Of a DNA stretch of 64,000 bases, positions 21,201-31,925 are shown one piece after another. The stretch is from Leptobrachium leishanense. Its lineage: Eukaryota; Chordata; Amphibia; Anura; Megophryidae. The notes below the pieces were generated by a model that made no database searches, was not told the origin of the DNA, and saw only the letters and a list, made by a program, of their open reading frames with translations. How positions within the stretch are numbered: the stretch's first letter is position 1; every line of letters begins with the position of its first letter. The stretch is taken from the NCBI GenBank assembly GCA_009667805.1, contig CM019065.1:150014101-150078100 (forward strand), given 5' to 3'. The position numbers and the translations under genes were made by a program.

Positions 21201-21975
21201 TCAGTTAAAGCTAGGAGGTTGTAGGAGTTTGAAAGGAAGAGGTCATGGATTGCTGTGAGTTTGTTGCACACAGAGCGAGCGTTCCAGAGGACGCAGGAGA
21301 AAGAGGACAGGCGCTGAGGGATTATGAGAATGAGGTTGCTGGGCTTGTAGGGAGGTGATTTATGTGCGATGGAGATAGGATGAGAGGGAAGTATTGGATG
21401 TGTTGTGGGGCCAGGGTTAGGGGATATGTCACCTGCATAGAGTAACAGCAGGAGGGTGAGAAAGAGAAGGTGGGAATGGGATTTGTGGGAGTGGGAGTGA
21501 TTGGCAGCACGAGAGTTAGAGGGAGACCATGTTCTGAGGAAACAGAGGAGCTCATGCGAGGCCGTCATGTGGGCCGAGAGGAGGGAGGGAGAGATGCAGA
21601 TAGTGTAGGGGTCAGTGGTAGAGGGGCAGGAGTTCCATTTAAGGATAAAGGTAGAAGTAAAGATTCCCGGAGATCTGACTTGCTGTGGAGGAGGCTGTCC
21701 AGATCGTGGCCTGTGGCAGGTTGGTGGGGCTTACTGAAAATCCGCTGTCCTCCGTGGTGCTGGAGCAGTCTGGCGGATGCGGGCTGATCCTGACTTCCTC
21801 GAGATGCTGGGTCTGGTCTGCTGCTGTCACAGTCGTGGGCATGCTGTCTGGCGTTCCTCTCAGTTGGGAACTATCCTCTGCCAAGGTGGCCTCCTTTGCT
21901 GACCCGGCGCATTCTTGGAGGAGCTTCTCCCGTGCCACGCTGGAGGCCCGGTTTCTCCTGTTGGACACTGGCTGA
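18287..21975 (-). mobile_element. Nearly full-length L2-clade LINE
   Basis: The 3' end on the left has the L2 wording (CTTTATTTATAAAGCGCC, CAGCGCTGTACAAT, read on plus). The coding region spans 18496-21568. The 5' part probably reaches about 21975, where L1 sequence resumes; a 110-codon minus frame at 21639-21968 may be leader or ORF1 remnant. No clear target duplication was found, as is usual for L2. Confidence 0.85.
18496..21568 (-). pseudogene. L2 LINE ORF2 (endonuclease-reverse transcriptase), one frameshift
   Basis: The product nicks target DNA and copies the element RNA at the break. Residues 1-743 (from ATG at 21568) hold a 2A-like tract GDISPNPGP at 46-54, then the APE-type endonuclease (WNARSV 95-100, TETW 122-125, GDFN 229-232, SDHHLL 291-296) and the first half of the RT (NYRPVS 581, SGFR 618, FDTVDH 658-663, GVPQGSVLG 709-717). 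One extra base near 19354 shifts the frame just before the catalytic YADD (19333-19344). The rest, including the HWLP-type C-terminal region, is open to 18496. The residue after VLG is Leu where the family has Pro. Apart from the shift the frame is unusually clean, so the copy is fairly young. Confidence 0.95.
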
Positions 21976-22742
21976 AGACTGTGGACTACAACTTGCCCAC
22001 CCCTTTTACCTGGCTCACAATCTCTGGCTTTTAACTACCCCCCTCTCCCTTGATTTTCGCTGAGATTCCTTCACTTTTTATTTTTGGTCCTCCCCCACCC
22101 TTCTGTGTATTCCTGAATGATCATGGTACTGCCTGCCGAGTTTTAGGACTTATTGTTTGTCTGATGGAGCACCGGGACTCCAGTCCTTACCCCCCTTTTT
22201 TTTGTGTGGTGTGGGACATTGGGAAGTAGCCTGGGCAAGCCGCTTGGATGGCTACCTAGGCTCTGCCCGTCCCCTTGGCCCCAGGTCTCCTTGCCGGCTT
22301 TGTGGCCCCTTCCATGGCCCTCAGTTTCCTCTGTGTTGCCGGGAATGCCACAATATATTTGGCAGTCCCTCAACACTTTTTTTCTTCTCTTTTCCTGTAT
22401 CCCGGTCTCCCTGGTGCCCCCCGCGAATTACCCTTCTATTTTTTATGGATCAACCCTCCCAACGAATTCTTTAGTCATTTTACTATACTAGTAGCTGTAC
22501 TTTACACGGTCTAGCTGTTGACACTTTATATTTCTGCATATGTTAGTCCTGCAAAGCCATTGTCTTGCTGGTTGATTTGTGTATTTTCTCTTCTAGTTTG
22601 TTATTTTTCTTATGCTGTGTTCTCCTAGATGACCTTGTGTGGTCCTGCGAGGCCCTTATTTATATTTGATTGCCTGACGACATTTTACAAAATAAAAATT
22701 GTAAATTAAAAAAAAAAAGAATCTACTGATCATTAAAAAAAA

Positions 22743-22980
22743 AAGACTATTAAGTTTATTTATTTATTATTTATTTGCAAAGTATTTTACCAGGAAGGAT
22801 ACATTGAGATTTCTCTTGTTTTTAAGTATGTCCTGGGTTCAAGAGCATTGATATTTTTACAGTTGTTACAGAAATACAAAGTAATAAAATGCAAGATAGT
22901 AAAAAAACAACACAAATATACAGATTATGACAGAAATAAATATGTAGGAAATAAAGTCATAAGTTTGAAAACGAACTTAG
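22743..22980 (-). mobile_element. Rex1 LINE 3' tail, minus strand
   Basis: Read on minus it ends CAATGTATCCTTCCTGGTAA with an AATAAATAAATAA tail. This is the 3' wording shared with 37736-37935, 38640-38765, 43025-43133, 54113-54189 and 58529-58592. It sits just past the right target duplication of the L1 element. Confidence 0.75.
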
Positions 22981-23212
22981 TTATTTTAACAGTGTGACAT
23001 TTTGCTACTTTTTAATACTGCTACTTTATGTGCAGCTTCTACTTATAGCCTATGTCTATATAACAGATCTGCTCCCAGACTTCTGCAGAGCTGTACTAGA
23101 GTTCAAGAGAACCTGGAGGTAACTAGGCCCCTTTTGGCACAGTGTTACTCTTGATATCCCACTTTTGGCTGGAGGGGATCAGGGGAAGAGGAGGAGGGGG
23201 ATTCCACATTCC

Positions 23213-23524
23213 TTAACCCCTTGCTGACTGCCGTAATGTCTGATATGCCAGTAGTGAAATGGGATTTTGTGACTTCCAGACTGTCAGACTGATGGACTGT
23301 CAGACACAACTGCAGGAAAAATGCGTGTTTAGCTATAATATGTTTCCCTAAATAATATTGACTTAAGTTTAAAAATATTGTATCAAAAGAAAAGCCCTAT
23401 GTATGGGGTCACACTAATAAGAAAATGGAAAATTCCATGGACGAACACATAGCAAAAATGTAAAAAAGATGTTATTCGAAAAGCCACTGAATCTCGGAAA
23501 AGGGCAAGTCACGAAGGTGTTAAT
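23213..23524. mobile_element. piggyBac-type MITE
   Basis: Begins TTAACCCCTTGCTGACTG and ends CACGAAGGTGTTAA. The terminal bases and TTAA fit the piggyBac family in this window. No coding content; the mid part resembles the AT-rich filler of the P elements. Confidence 0.55.
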
Positions 23525-23929
23525 GCCAAACAATTTTGGGTGTCAAGGTTGGGTGAAGACATGCTAACATCCATTATCATTGCAAGAAGCTGGAGAAAAC
23601 ATTGGGGGGGGGGCGGACACCTATCTGTCCAGAGGCGGAGTTGTTATTACAAAGAGTGTGTAGGTGTCAGGACCACCTTTCCTTCTGCCGCATCCCAATG
23701 ACAAACCTTGATCTGACGCACTCATGACATTATCCTGTCCTCATGTCATTTCAGGATCAGTGACATTCCTTGCGTCATTCTACTGCGTTCTGGCATTCTG
23801 TTTGATGCGGAAGGCTTGTGCCGTACGCCCTTTTACGACCACACTGAGAGCCACATTACGATTATTGCGCTAAAACGAGTACGCAAAAGAGAAAAACCTG
23901 CGCCTGCAGGTCTCTCCTTTGCGTCCCTT

Positions 23930-24489
23930 GTACGCCCTGCGTCTTCAAAGCCCGCTCATCGCCAGAGCGGCATGGAACGTCCTGCGGCGGGAAGGGGTTG
24001 AACACAAACAACGCAGAAATGTAAAAACAGCAGTGGGTACTTTCGGACAGAAAATGGAAAAACAGTCGGGTCACTATGTAGTTAATATTTACAATTTCTC
24101 CTGGGGCTATTTTGAAGCACAAATATGATACCGTATCATAAATGTTGGGATATTAAAATGGGAATCAGTGTGAGGGATGTTATTATATGGGAATGGGATC
24201 GTTAGTGGATCAGCATAAGAACCTCGTATCATTACTGGGGGACTGCAGGTAAAAAAAAGCCTTTTTATTCGGCACTCAGTCCTCTCTGTTTCTCCTGCCA
24301 GTCTGATGTCCATTTAGATGGATGGTTGTCCACATGCACTGTAATTGGTTTTCCCTGCGGCTTTGTGGATGAACTTGTCTGTGACTGCATGGAGGCAGAG
24401 GTCCCTGATATTATCTCCACTCAGGACATTCTGCAAATCCTATCACACTGCCCAGAGCATAAACAAACCTCTCTTTTAAAACCTCTCTG
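23930..24489. repeat. Direct duplication, copy 1
   Basis: From GTACGCCCTGCGTCTTCAAA to AAACCTCTCTG this repeats at 25755-26303 with few differences (offset 1814 bp in the main part). An 11-bp difference lies near 24001-24018. The right side runs into repeat family Q copy 2. Confidence 0.9.
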
Positions 24490-24513
24490 AACTGCTGCCT
24501 GCATTGTTATCGG

Positions 24514-25128
24514 GCGCTAAGCCCCGGGATGCGCGCGGCAGCGCTAAGCGCCGCCATGCGCATCCTCTCCATGGTGTCCATAGGACTCCATTGAGTCAGA
24601 CCCAGGCAGTCACATGACCTGCCGGACCTCGTCTCGTGAGATCTGGCAGGTCGGCGTAGTGATCCGCAGGGGGAAAAAGTCCCCCATTCTCCCCCAGTCT
24701 CTTCCTGCTCCCGCCGGACAGAGGAGGCGGTTGGAGCCGCGGTCCTCGTAGCGGGATAGGAGGTGAGTATCTGATTCATACTTTTTTTCTGGCTGTGCTA
24801 ACGGATTCTGCAGCAGCGGAATCTGTTAGCACCAAGTCCAGGCTGTGGTCAACTTTTTGCTAACCACAGCCAGGACGTTAATCAGCGTTATAGGACTTTG
24901 CAATCCTAACGATGATTAACACTTTGCGCTCCCCATGTTAAGTATAGGGAGCGCAAAGTACAGTAAGCTCGTGCAGTACAGTGCAAGATTCCAAACGGTA
25001 ACAGGTTTCCTAACCCGTTAGCGTTTGGTTAGTAATATGGTGCACCCCGTTAGGGCCAACAGGGCTAACGTTAACGCTCACACAGGTAAGCGCTAACATT
25101 AGCAATAAGATTGTAATATGGCCCTGAG
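24514..25128. mobile_element. Non-autonomous repeat family Q, copy 2
   Basis: Homologous to 2835-3440. It has GTCCATAGGACTCCATTG, TCTCGTGAGATCT, GATAGGAGGTGAGTATCTG, a GATTCTGCAGCAGCGGAATC hairpin, GGACTTTGCAATCCTAAC, and ends near TGTAATATGGCCC. Inserted just past the end of duplication copy 1, so one of the two events disturbed the other. Confidence 0.6.
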
Positions 25129-25505
25129 TGTATTAACCCCAACACGCCCAAGTCATGTCAGAGCTATCAAGCTCCTACATTCTGACGTAGCAAGATGGCA
25201 TCAAAGTTGCTATCTATTTAAACCAGGGAACATGCTCATTGCTGTGTTGTGGTTCCTTTGACCAATCAGTGCATTGTATTTTGCTATAGTACATTTCGTA
25301 TCTCTCTGTATTCCTAGTATACCAACCTGGCTTAGTTCTCAACCATGTATCAAGTGTTTTTTTTTCCATTTCATAATTTTTTTTATAGTAAATTTAACGA
25401 TATGAAGAAAGTAATGGAATCTTTAGAAAGTCCATTTAATGGCGAGAAAAATGGTATATAATATGTGTGGGTTCCATAAACGAGTAAGAGGAAAATTAGC
25501 GTTAT

Positions 25506-25823
25506 CCCCTTAAGGACGCGCGGGTGGCCCCCTTAAGGAGTGGCTTTCGCCGGCGAGGCATACAGGTACGCCTCGCCCACGGATGCCATCGCGCATCACT
25601 GATTCTGGCCCTCCCCGCAGCTGACGCACAGCAGGCGTCATTGGCTGCAGAAGACGGCTTGATTTCAGGCAGTCTCCGTGCAGCCAATGACGCGTGCCGC
25701 GAGCAAGCTGCGGGGAGGGGCCGAGACGACTCCATTGAAGACATCGGGCGTACATGTACGCCCTGCATCTTCAAAGCCCGCTCATCGCCAGAGCGGCATG
25801 GAATGTCCTGTGGTGGGAAGGGG
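25506..25823. mobile_element. piggyBac-type MITE, CpG-rich
   Basis: Starts CCCCTTAAGGACGCGCGG after TTAT and ends GGGAAGGGG before TTGA, both one base from TTAA. Internal hairpins include GGCGTACATGTACGCC (25747-25762) and mirrored CTCCCCGCAGCTGACG / GCTGCGGGGAGGGG arms. The first duplication copy (23930) retains only its right part. Confidence 0.7.
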
Positions 25824-26303
25824 TTGAATGAAATGTAAAAACAGCAGTGGGTATTTTCGGACAGAAAATGGTAAAACAGTGTGGTCACTATGTAGTTAAT
25901 ATTTACAATTTCTCCTGGGGCTATTTTGAAGCACAAATATGATACCGTATCATAAATGTTGGGATATTAAAATGGGAATCAGTGTGAGGGATGTTATTAT
26001 ATGGGAATGGGATCGTTAGTGGATCAGCATAAGAACCTCGTATCATTACTGGGGGACTGCAGGTAAAAAAAAGCCTTTTTATTCGGCACTCAGTCCTCTC
26101 TGTTTCTCCTGCCAGTCTGATGTCCATTTAGATGGATGGTTGTCCACATGCACTGTAATTGGTTTTCCCTGCGGCTTTGTGGATGAACTTGTCTGTGACT
26201 GCATGGAGGCAGAGGTCCCTGATATTATCTCCACTCAGGACATTCTGCAAATCCTATCACACTGCCCAGAGCATAAACAAACCTCTCTTTTAAAACCTCT
26301 CTG
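25755..26303. repeat. Direct duplication, copy 2
   Basis: See 23930-24489. This copy is contiguous with unique sequence on the right (CATTGTATTTGTTATC), which suggests it keeps the ancestral arrangement. Frames at 24107-24313 and 25921-26127 are identical translations of the two copies and not genes. Confidence 0.9.
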
Positions 26304-27160
26304 GACTCATTGTATTTGTTATCTTGTCAATCTGAAAGGGGGGCATGCAAACAGGTGAAAACAGTGCTTCCTGTTTCCATGGCAAAATGTCATCTGATCA
26401 TGGGGGCACCTGACATAGCATTTTATAGATTCCCTCTACACTTTCCATTTAGCATCACGGCTCAGAGAGATTCAGAATGTAATGCTCCTTGGCAGAGGGT
26501 ATTTAACCCCCACAAAGGAGTTACATACACATTTAAAATCTCACAGATCTGCAAGAACTGCAACTTCCGACCAGGACACGACCAATTATGAAGTCATAAT
26601 GATGCTACTGACAGATTGTTTTTTCATGAAATCAGATGATGCCTGCAAGAGGTTATTGTGACTTAGTAGGATGAACAAAGAGTCATGAGAAGACAGTAGT
26701 TGATTAAGTGAGTGTCATTGTAAGCAATAATGTTTGCTGTAGTCACAATTTGGAGGTGACGACTCGTCCATAGAGGGAATGGACATCTTATCTTCTGTTG
26801 CGGAACAGTTCATCGATGTGTAATGATGCTTCTGTTAAGCATCATAACAATTCTGGGCGTACACTGTTCGGCGCACAAGAATGATTTAAGCCAAATGCAG
26901 TATAACTTCCGCTATATCACCTGCATTCTGCACTTCTTTTCCTGGTTATGGTTTCTTGTTACAACACTATAGTGCGTTCTCTGTTACTCTGCCTTCTTGG
27001 TATTCAACACAGCTTTTCCTTTTGACTACTCTCTGAATTCCTGACTTGCCATTATTTCTCAATATTGTATGTTCTGGAACCCTTGACCTCCGCTACACTT
27101 TCTTTCAACTCTTTGTCCAAACAATAAATCCTGAGGTGTGCCAGAGGTGTTATGTAGATG
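26304..27160. other. No firm feature; possible LTR-like end
   Basis: The part near 26985-27130 has a pyrimidine-rich run ending in AATAAATCCTGAGG, similar in style to the U5 region of the solo LTR at 14707. No TG start or target duplication was found. Confidence 0.3.
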
Positions 27161-27884
27161 GATACAGGAGGATTACTGGGACATAAACAGTAGGGAGTAT
27201 CCTTTAGAACACACAAAAACAAAAGTGGAAATTCCGGGTTGGAAAGACAGAAATAAGCCTTACTTAAGGCAGACCAAGTCTAGTGGTCTGGTGGCATTTG
27301 AGGTAACAGCAAGATCCAGTATAGGAGAGTGGATATGCAAAGCAAATGGTTTAATAAAATTGAACTTTTAATCACAAAGTTAGTAGATTAAAAAAGATCC
27401 AATGATCTTTAAAAGGGACAAACAAATATACACAAATGGTACAAGCCCTTCCAGTTGGCCTGAAAAAGTGAGATATGGTCGGTACAGCACCCCAATATGA
27501 TTAAAGAGGTAATAATCTGTCAAGAAGATAATGGAACCGGGCCTTCAAGGGTCTGGTATACTAGGAAGGACAGAAAGGATTATCTAGAGGGTGTACTGTA
27601 CTCAATGAGGAAAAATGGATACAGTAGGCAAATCTATCAATAGCAGGGAAACAATGTTTCCAACCCACCTCTTCTGTATAGTAAAGAACCAGCATATGCC
27701 AAGCAGGATATGGTGCCCCTATACTTGTTATGGCAATGCGTAGGAAGAAAATCGTGAATTGCCAGGGCTGTACAAATGTAGCGAGCATGTTCAGGACTAG
27801 TGCAGGTTAGGCTACAAAGTAACAGAACTCATGTAAGGATTGCGCATGGTTGCCGGTATTATAAGTTCCAATCAACCAAGAATT
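27161..27884. other. Unassigned sequence upstream of a hammerhead-like motif
   Basis: No coding domain. By position it could be the terminal region of a Penelope-like copy on the minus strand, since a degenerate hammerhead follows at 27885-27950. Confidence 0.3.
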
Positions 27885-27950
27885 TAGATTCAATGCGTTT
27901 CTCCATTGAAGTAAAGGGTTAATAAACGGCTTCTTCAGTACACCAAGACT
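27885..27950 (-). ncRNA. Degenerate hammerhead-like motif
   Basis: On the minus strand it reads CTGAAGA (27932-27938), a stem GCCGTT/AATGGA, then GAAACGCAT (27897-27901 for GAAAC). The catalytic core is intact, but stem I is poor and the cleavage triplet is not clear. Probably a decayed relative of the 15395 motif. Confidence 0.35.
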
Positions 27951-28460
27951 TTATGTTGGTGGAGAGAAGAAGTCAACCCCGGGGGTTAACCGAGTTTAAA
28001 TAGTTGTCCATTAAAGGGATTCAAAAAACCAGGGGCATGAATGGATGAGCACCAGAGGAGGAGCCTGTGCTGCCCTTGAGGCCAAGTGTTGACCAGCTAT
28101 TGGACCCACAGCTCCAGGGTCCCGACCCACGCCGTCTGCATTGCTTGGCGGCTGGCACTGTCTTTCACACTGCTCGCCGGCCGCTGAGTGAAGAAGCGTC
28201 AGATCGCAATCATTTGATGCGGCCAAGGGCGGGGCACGGCATGATGACACAGCGCCCGCCAGGTTTAAAACCAGTCAGTTGAAACATGCTCGTTGTCCTG
28301 ATGTGGTTTTACCTCCTCTCAGTGCTCATCCGGATTTTTTTGTATGATTTTCGATGAACCAATGCGTAATAATGCATTGTGCCATCGCCTTCAAACTTGC
28401 TGGCATTGTGGGAAATGAGAAGGTGAGATAGTGCAGCATCATGGTTCATGGTATTGAAAA
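27951..28460. other. No recognised feature
   Basis: Moderately GC-rich, with no repeat match or domain-bearing frame found. Confidence 0.35.
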
Positions 28461-29677
28461 GTGAACAAGGGGGGTGTGTCTGGACGCCGAGGTGAATGGT
28501 CGCTTCCCGCTGAGCTCCGTGCCGCTCTACCCGATATTGGGTGTTTGTTGCTGATGTGACGCCTTGACTTAGACCATCTCACCTCGGCTTTGTAATGCCT
28601 GGATCCGGGTTTCTACTGGTGCCTTTTGTTTCCTGTTCCCGCCGTTTTCCGACTGGCTCTGTGCACTTTTTCTGCTGGCAGCGGCGGCCATCTTGCGGCC
28701 TCCTCCTTGATCCCCGTCTCCTCTCCTGCCTCGTGGTCTTACTATCCGCCTACATGGGGAAGAAAACGAAGACAAGTGATGAAACAGAGGGCCCTTGTCT
28801 CCCTGACATCCGCTTATCACTTGGTGTGGGGCGTGATGGGGGAGCAAGGAACCGTCGCGGCACTGCTACTTCCCCTTCTGAAACATCAGATGAGATCGCT
28901 CTGCCACCGTCCTCCACCCTGAGTGCGGGAGCTCTAGATCTGCAGCGACCTGTTCCACCTCTTACTGCTGTGGACCTCTATAAGGTGATGGATGAATTTC
29001 GTACCCCCTGGCGTCAAGACCTGCAGGAGGTACGCTCTGCTGCGGAGGCCCTGGAGGCCCGGATTGACAATGTCGACCGCCGTACGCTAGAGACAGAGTC
29101 GGCACAGGTGACCGCAGATACCCGAATTACGGAGCTCCAGAAGCAAGTTACCCACTTGGGCACGGTTGTGATGTCCCTCGAGGCTAGACACCAGCATAGT
29201 AATTTACGTCTGCGGTAGGGATGAGCCGAACACCCCCGTGTTCGGTTCACATTCGAACAATTTCGAACGTTCGAGTTCGAACTCGAACTCGAATCGAACT
29301 CAATGCAAGTCAATGGAACTCAAAAGTTCGATTTTTAGAGTGCCCTCCAAGATGGCATATATGCAAGATATTTGCCATAAAAGGTGTATGGGGGTCCGGA
29401 TCGTGCCCTGGGGGACAGGAAACAAGGACAAAAAGTAAAAAAAAACCGTTTATAAAGGAACAGTGAGTTTTCCATGAAATAAAGGTTAAGAATAAAAACA
29501 AAAAATTCCTTCAAATATCGTGCCTAGGAGGTCCCCATAACCTGCCCGTGAAGTGGCGGATTTGTAGGATGTATAGAAACATTGCCATCAGAGACCCACA
29601 TGTGACACCTAGCCACCCTTAAGGGGTTAAAATGCACAGGGACTGGCTACTATCCTGTTAGATGAGGGAATGTATTA

Positions 29678-29989
29678 GGCCCCGTTCACAATGTGTGATT
29701 TAGCGCGCGGATTTTGCCACGACGTCGCAGCAAAATTCGCGCGACGTCGCACTGTGTAGCTTCTCCAATGTATTTCAATGGAGCTGGTCACATTTTTCCG
29801 CACGATGTCGCGGTAGCATGTCGCTGGTACATGACCCTTTTTTTGAGATTTGCTATCTGCGATTTTGCGATTTGCATTGGTGGTGCTTTGCAAAAATCGC
29901 ACAAAACCACAACGTCGCGCAACATTATCGCACTATGTTGCGAATATGAAAATCGCGCGACTTTCAAATCGCACAGTGTGACCGGCGCT
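29678..29989. mobile_element. Foldback MITE, CpG-rich, inside the hAT
   Basis: GGCCCCGTTCACAATGTGTG at the left mirrors GCACAGTGTGACCGGCGC at the right; TTA lies outside each end. The arms hold CGCGCGAC, GACGTCGC and AAATCGCA motifs on both strands. Confidence 0.65.
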
Positions 29990-30180
29990 TTATATGTATA
30001 AAGCAAGGTATATATGACAATGGATAGTCAGAGACTCTAGGGACTCAGCTTGTATGCTTCATGATAGACATTTCTAACACAATAATAATTGTATGCTCAC
30101 ATAGGCCCCTTAGGAGAGGTACATGACATACATGGAATATTACGTTTTAAATCTAAGGAGTGTGATAAAGATTTTATTAA

Positions 30181-30252
30181 GCCCTTGATGACAAATGACG
30201 TAACATCTACATCATTAATGATTGGCTTTACAGAGCCCTGGTCCTTAAGGGG
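30181..30252. mobile_element. Tiny piggyBac-type MITE, 72 bp
   Basis: TTAA at 30177-30180 and 30253-30256 enclose 72 bp that starts GCCCTTGATGAC and ends CCCTGGTCCTTAAGGGG. It has the same layout as 61350-61422 (73 bp), including a central ACGTAACATC/ACATTTACGTCAT-like core. Confidence 0.7.
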
Positions 30253-31650
30253 TTAAACAGCATATCAGAGAGGATCATATAGTAGAAATGAACACTTCCT
30301 TTTAGAATTCAAAACAAGCACAGTGTTTGTTCATACATGTGCAGGCCACACCCAGTCTGCAAGCAATGTATCAAATTCTAATTGCTAATTAGAAGCACAT
30401 GTTATTTCCAAACACTAATTAAACACCTGTTGTTTACGCCGTTTGAGAGCACAAGTCATTTAGAGGTGAGAATCTTTGCACCTAGACGACATTAGGTAGT
30501 TTTTTAATTCAATATCTAATAAACCGTTGCTTATAATATTCTGCAGTAAAGAGTCTCTTTATTTCTAGATTTTTTAGTATTTTTTTAAGCATTTTTTACA
30601 CTTTTTTCAAAAAAATATTTTTTTCGAACTCGAACCGTACACGCCAAAAAGTTCGAAGTTCGCGAACTTTCGAACTGCCAATGTTCGAGTCGAACTCCGA
30701 ACTGATCTAACCGAACAGCTTATCCCTAGTCTGCGGGGGATCCCCGAGTCTGTGTCCAGTGATGGGCTTCTCGGCTATATTACAGGCCTGGTGGCACATC
30801 TTCTCCCGGATAGTGGGGACTCTGCGGGATTGTTGGTCCTGTCTGCGGTGCATATTAGGAAGGCTGCCACTGCTCCAGTGGCAGCCCCCTGAGATGTAAT
30901 TGTCGTGACCAGAGATGTGGCCATCCACTCCCAACTTCTCGCAGCTGCCAGCCCCACTTATGTAGTTACTTATGCCTCCACCCGCATCACCATCTTTAGG
31001 GATTTGCCGTTCCTGACTCTCGCAGCCAGACGATGCTACAGGGAGGTCACTGCCGTGCTCCGCCAAAACGGGGTTCGTTACCGATGGGGATCTTCTGGCT
31101 CTCTTAATGTGTCCTCGGTTGACAAAACCCACTCGGCTTCGACCCTAGAGGAGGCGCATGCAATTCTGCTCCGGCTGGGTCTTGTGGCGGCTTCGGCACA
31201 GGGCCTTACTGCTGGAACCTGGTTGACATTCTGTGTCCCCCCCCACTTAAGTTTTATTTTATCCCCCCTTTTTTTACCCTTTGATTCCTGTGACTGTTTT
31301 GCCAGGGTTTGCCTTGTCTTACAGACCTTGATTCTGGACTTTAGAACTCAATTTGCTTGTTGGCTGGGATGTTGGGACTCTCCTGCCCCCCCTTCCCCAT
31401 ATTATTATTATTTTATTTATTTTTAATTTCTTTTGAGTGCGTGGGACACTGGACGTCCCTGGGTGAGCCACCTGAGCGGCCACTATGGCTCTGGTCATTC
31501 TTCTGGCCCCAGGTTCCCCGGCCCTTTGGCCTCTTCCATGGCCCCCGGTTCCCTTGCGGGTTCTCGAGGTGAGCCGGGAATGCCACTTTTAAGGGCAGTC
31601 CACCGCCTCCCCCTGTTTTTTTTATTGGTTTTTTTTCTTTCTTCCCCCCC

Positions 31651-31925
31651 TAGGATTTTTCTCAATGTTTATGGGCAGTCCACCGCCTCCCCCTCCCCCC
31701 ATTTTTTTATTGTTTTTTTTTTCTTTCTCCCCCCCCCCTAGGATTTTTCTCAATGTTTATGGGCAGTCCACTGCCTCCCCCTACCCCCGGTTTTTTTATT
31801 GTTATTTTTTCTTTCTTCCCCCCCTAGGATTTTTCTCAATGTTTATGGGCAGTCCACCGCCTCCCCTGTTTTTTTTATTGTTTTTTTTTTCTTTCTCCCC
31901 CCCTAGGATTTTTCTCAATGTTTTT
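31651..31925 (+). repeat. Tandem repeat in the L1 3' UTR, 75-88-bp unit
   Basis: GGATTTTTCTCAATGTTTA..GGGCAGTCCACCGCCTCC occurs four times (31653, 31741, 31828, 31906), each followed by a C-run, T-run and CTTTCTCCCCCC tract. It is strand-asymmetric polypyrimidine. The translations at 31433-31991 are repeat artefacts. Confidence 0.9.

Larger units (their letters stand above)
12114..22717 (+). mobile_element. L1-family insertion expanded to 10.6 kb by nested elements
   Basis: A perfect 14-bp duplication AGAATCTACTGATC is found at 12100-12113 and 22718-22731. The 5' end is GGGGGTGGAGCTGAC, and the 3' end has AATAAAAATTGTAAATT plus a poly(A) tract. Recognisable own sequence is the 5' piece (12114 to about 12335) and the 3' piece (about 21976-22717), whose GGGACATTGGGAAG ... 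GGCCCCAGG ... CCGGGAATGCCAC region is homologous to 31440-31590 of the third L1 copy. ORF2 sequence is not visible. Everything between is later insertions or unassigned sequence. Confidence 0.75.
29216..30728. mobile_element. hAT-type non-autonomous element, 1513 bp
   Basis: Perfect 8-bp duplication GTCTGCGG (29208-29215 and 30729-30736). Ends TAGGGATGAGCCGAACA and, inverted, TAGGGATAAGCTGTTCGG, followed on both sides by TTCGAA-rich subterminal tracts (about 29250-29330 and 30620-30710). It lies inside the L1 ORF1. It also contains a Harbinger-like MITE and a 72-bp piggyBac-type MITE. No transposase. Confidence 0.9.
28754..31232 (+). pseudogene. L1-type ORF1 protein, interrupted
   Basis: ORF1 proteins bind element RNA as coiled-coil trimers. 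Starting at ATG 28754 (MGKKTKTSDET), there is a basic and Ser/Thr-rich N-terminus, then a heptad-rich coiled coil (EVRSAAEALEARIDNVDRRT, ITELQKQVTHLG). It leads into the RRM start NLRLR at 29218. The frame resumes after the hAT at about 30737 (GIPESVSSDGLL), has an in-frame TGA near 30890, then VIVVTRD, ITIFRDLPFLTLAARR, YREVTAVLRQNGVRYRWG and the C-terminal EEAHAILLRLGL. The TGA sits where an Arg CGA codon is expected (a CpG transition). An upstream in-frame extension from 28595 is leader. Confidence 0.9.

Noticed and set aside
18548..21258. Plus-strand frames across the L2 region
   Set aside because: They are antisense shadows of the L2 endonuclease-reverse transcriptase, rich in Glu, Gly and Arg as expected from the reverse of a Pro/Ser/Leu-rich coding strand.
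24107..26127. Two identical 68-codon frames (24107-24313, 25921-26127) as a gene pair
   Set aside because: They are identical because the DNA is a direct duplication. The peptide has no domain and no typical start context.
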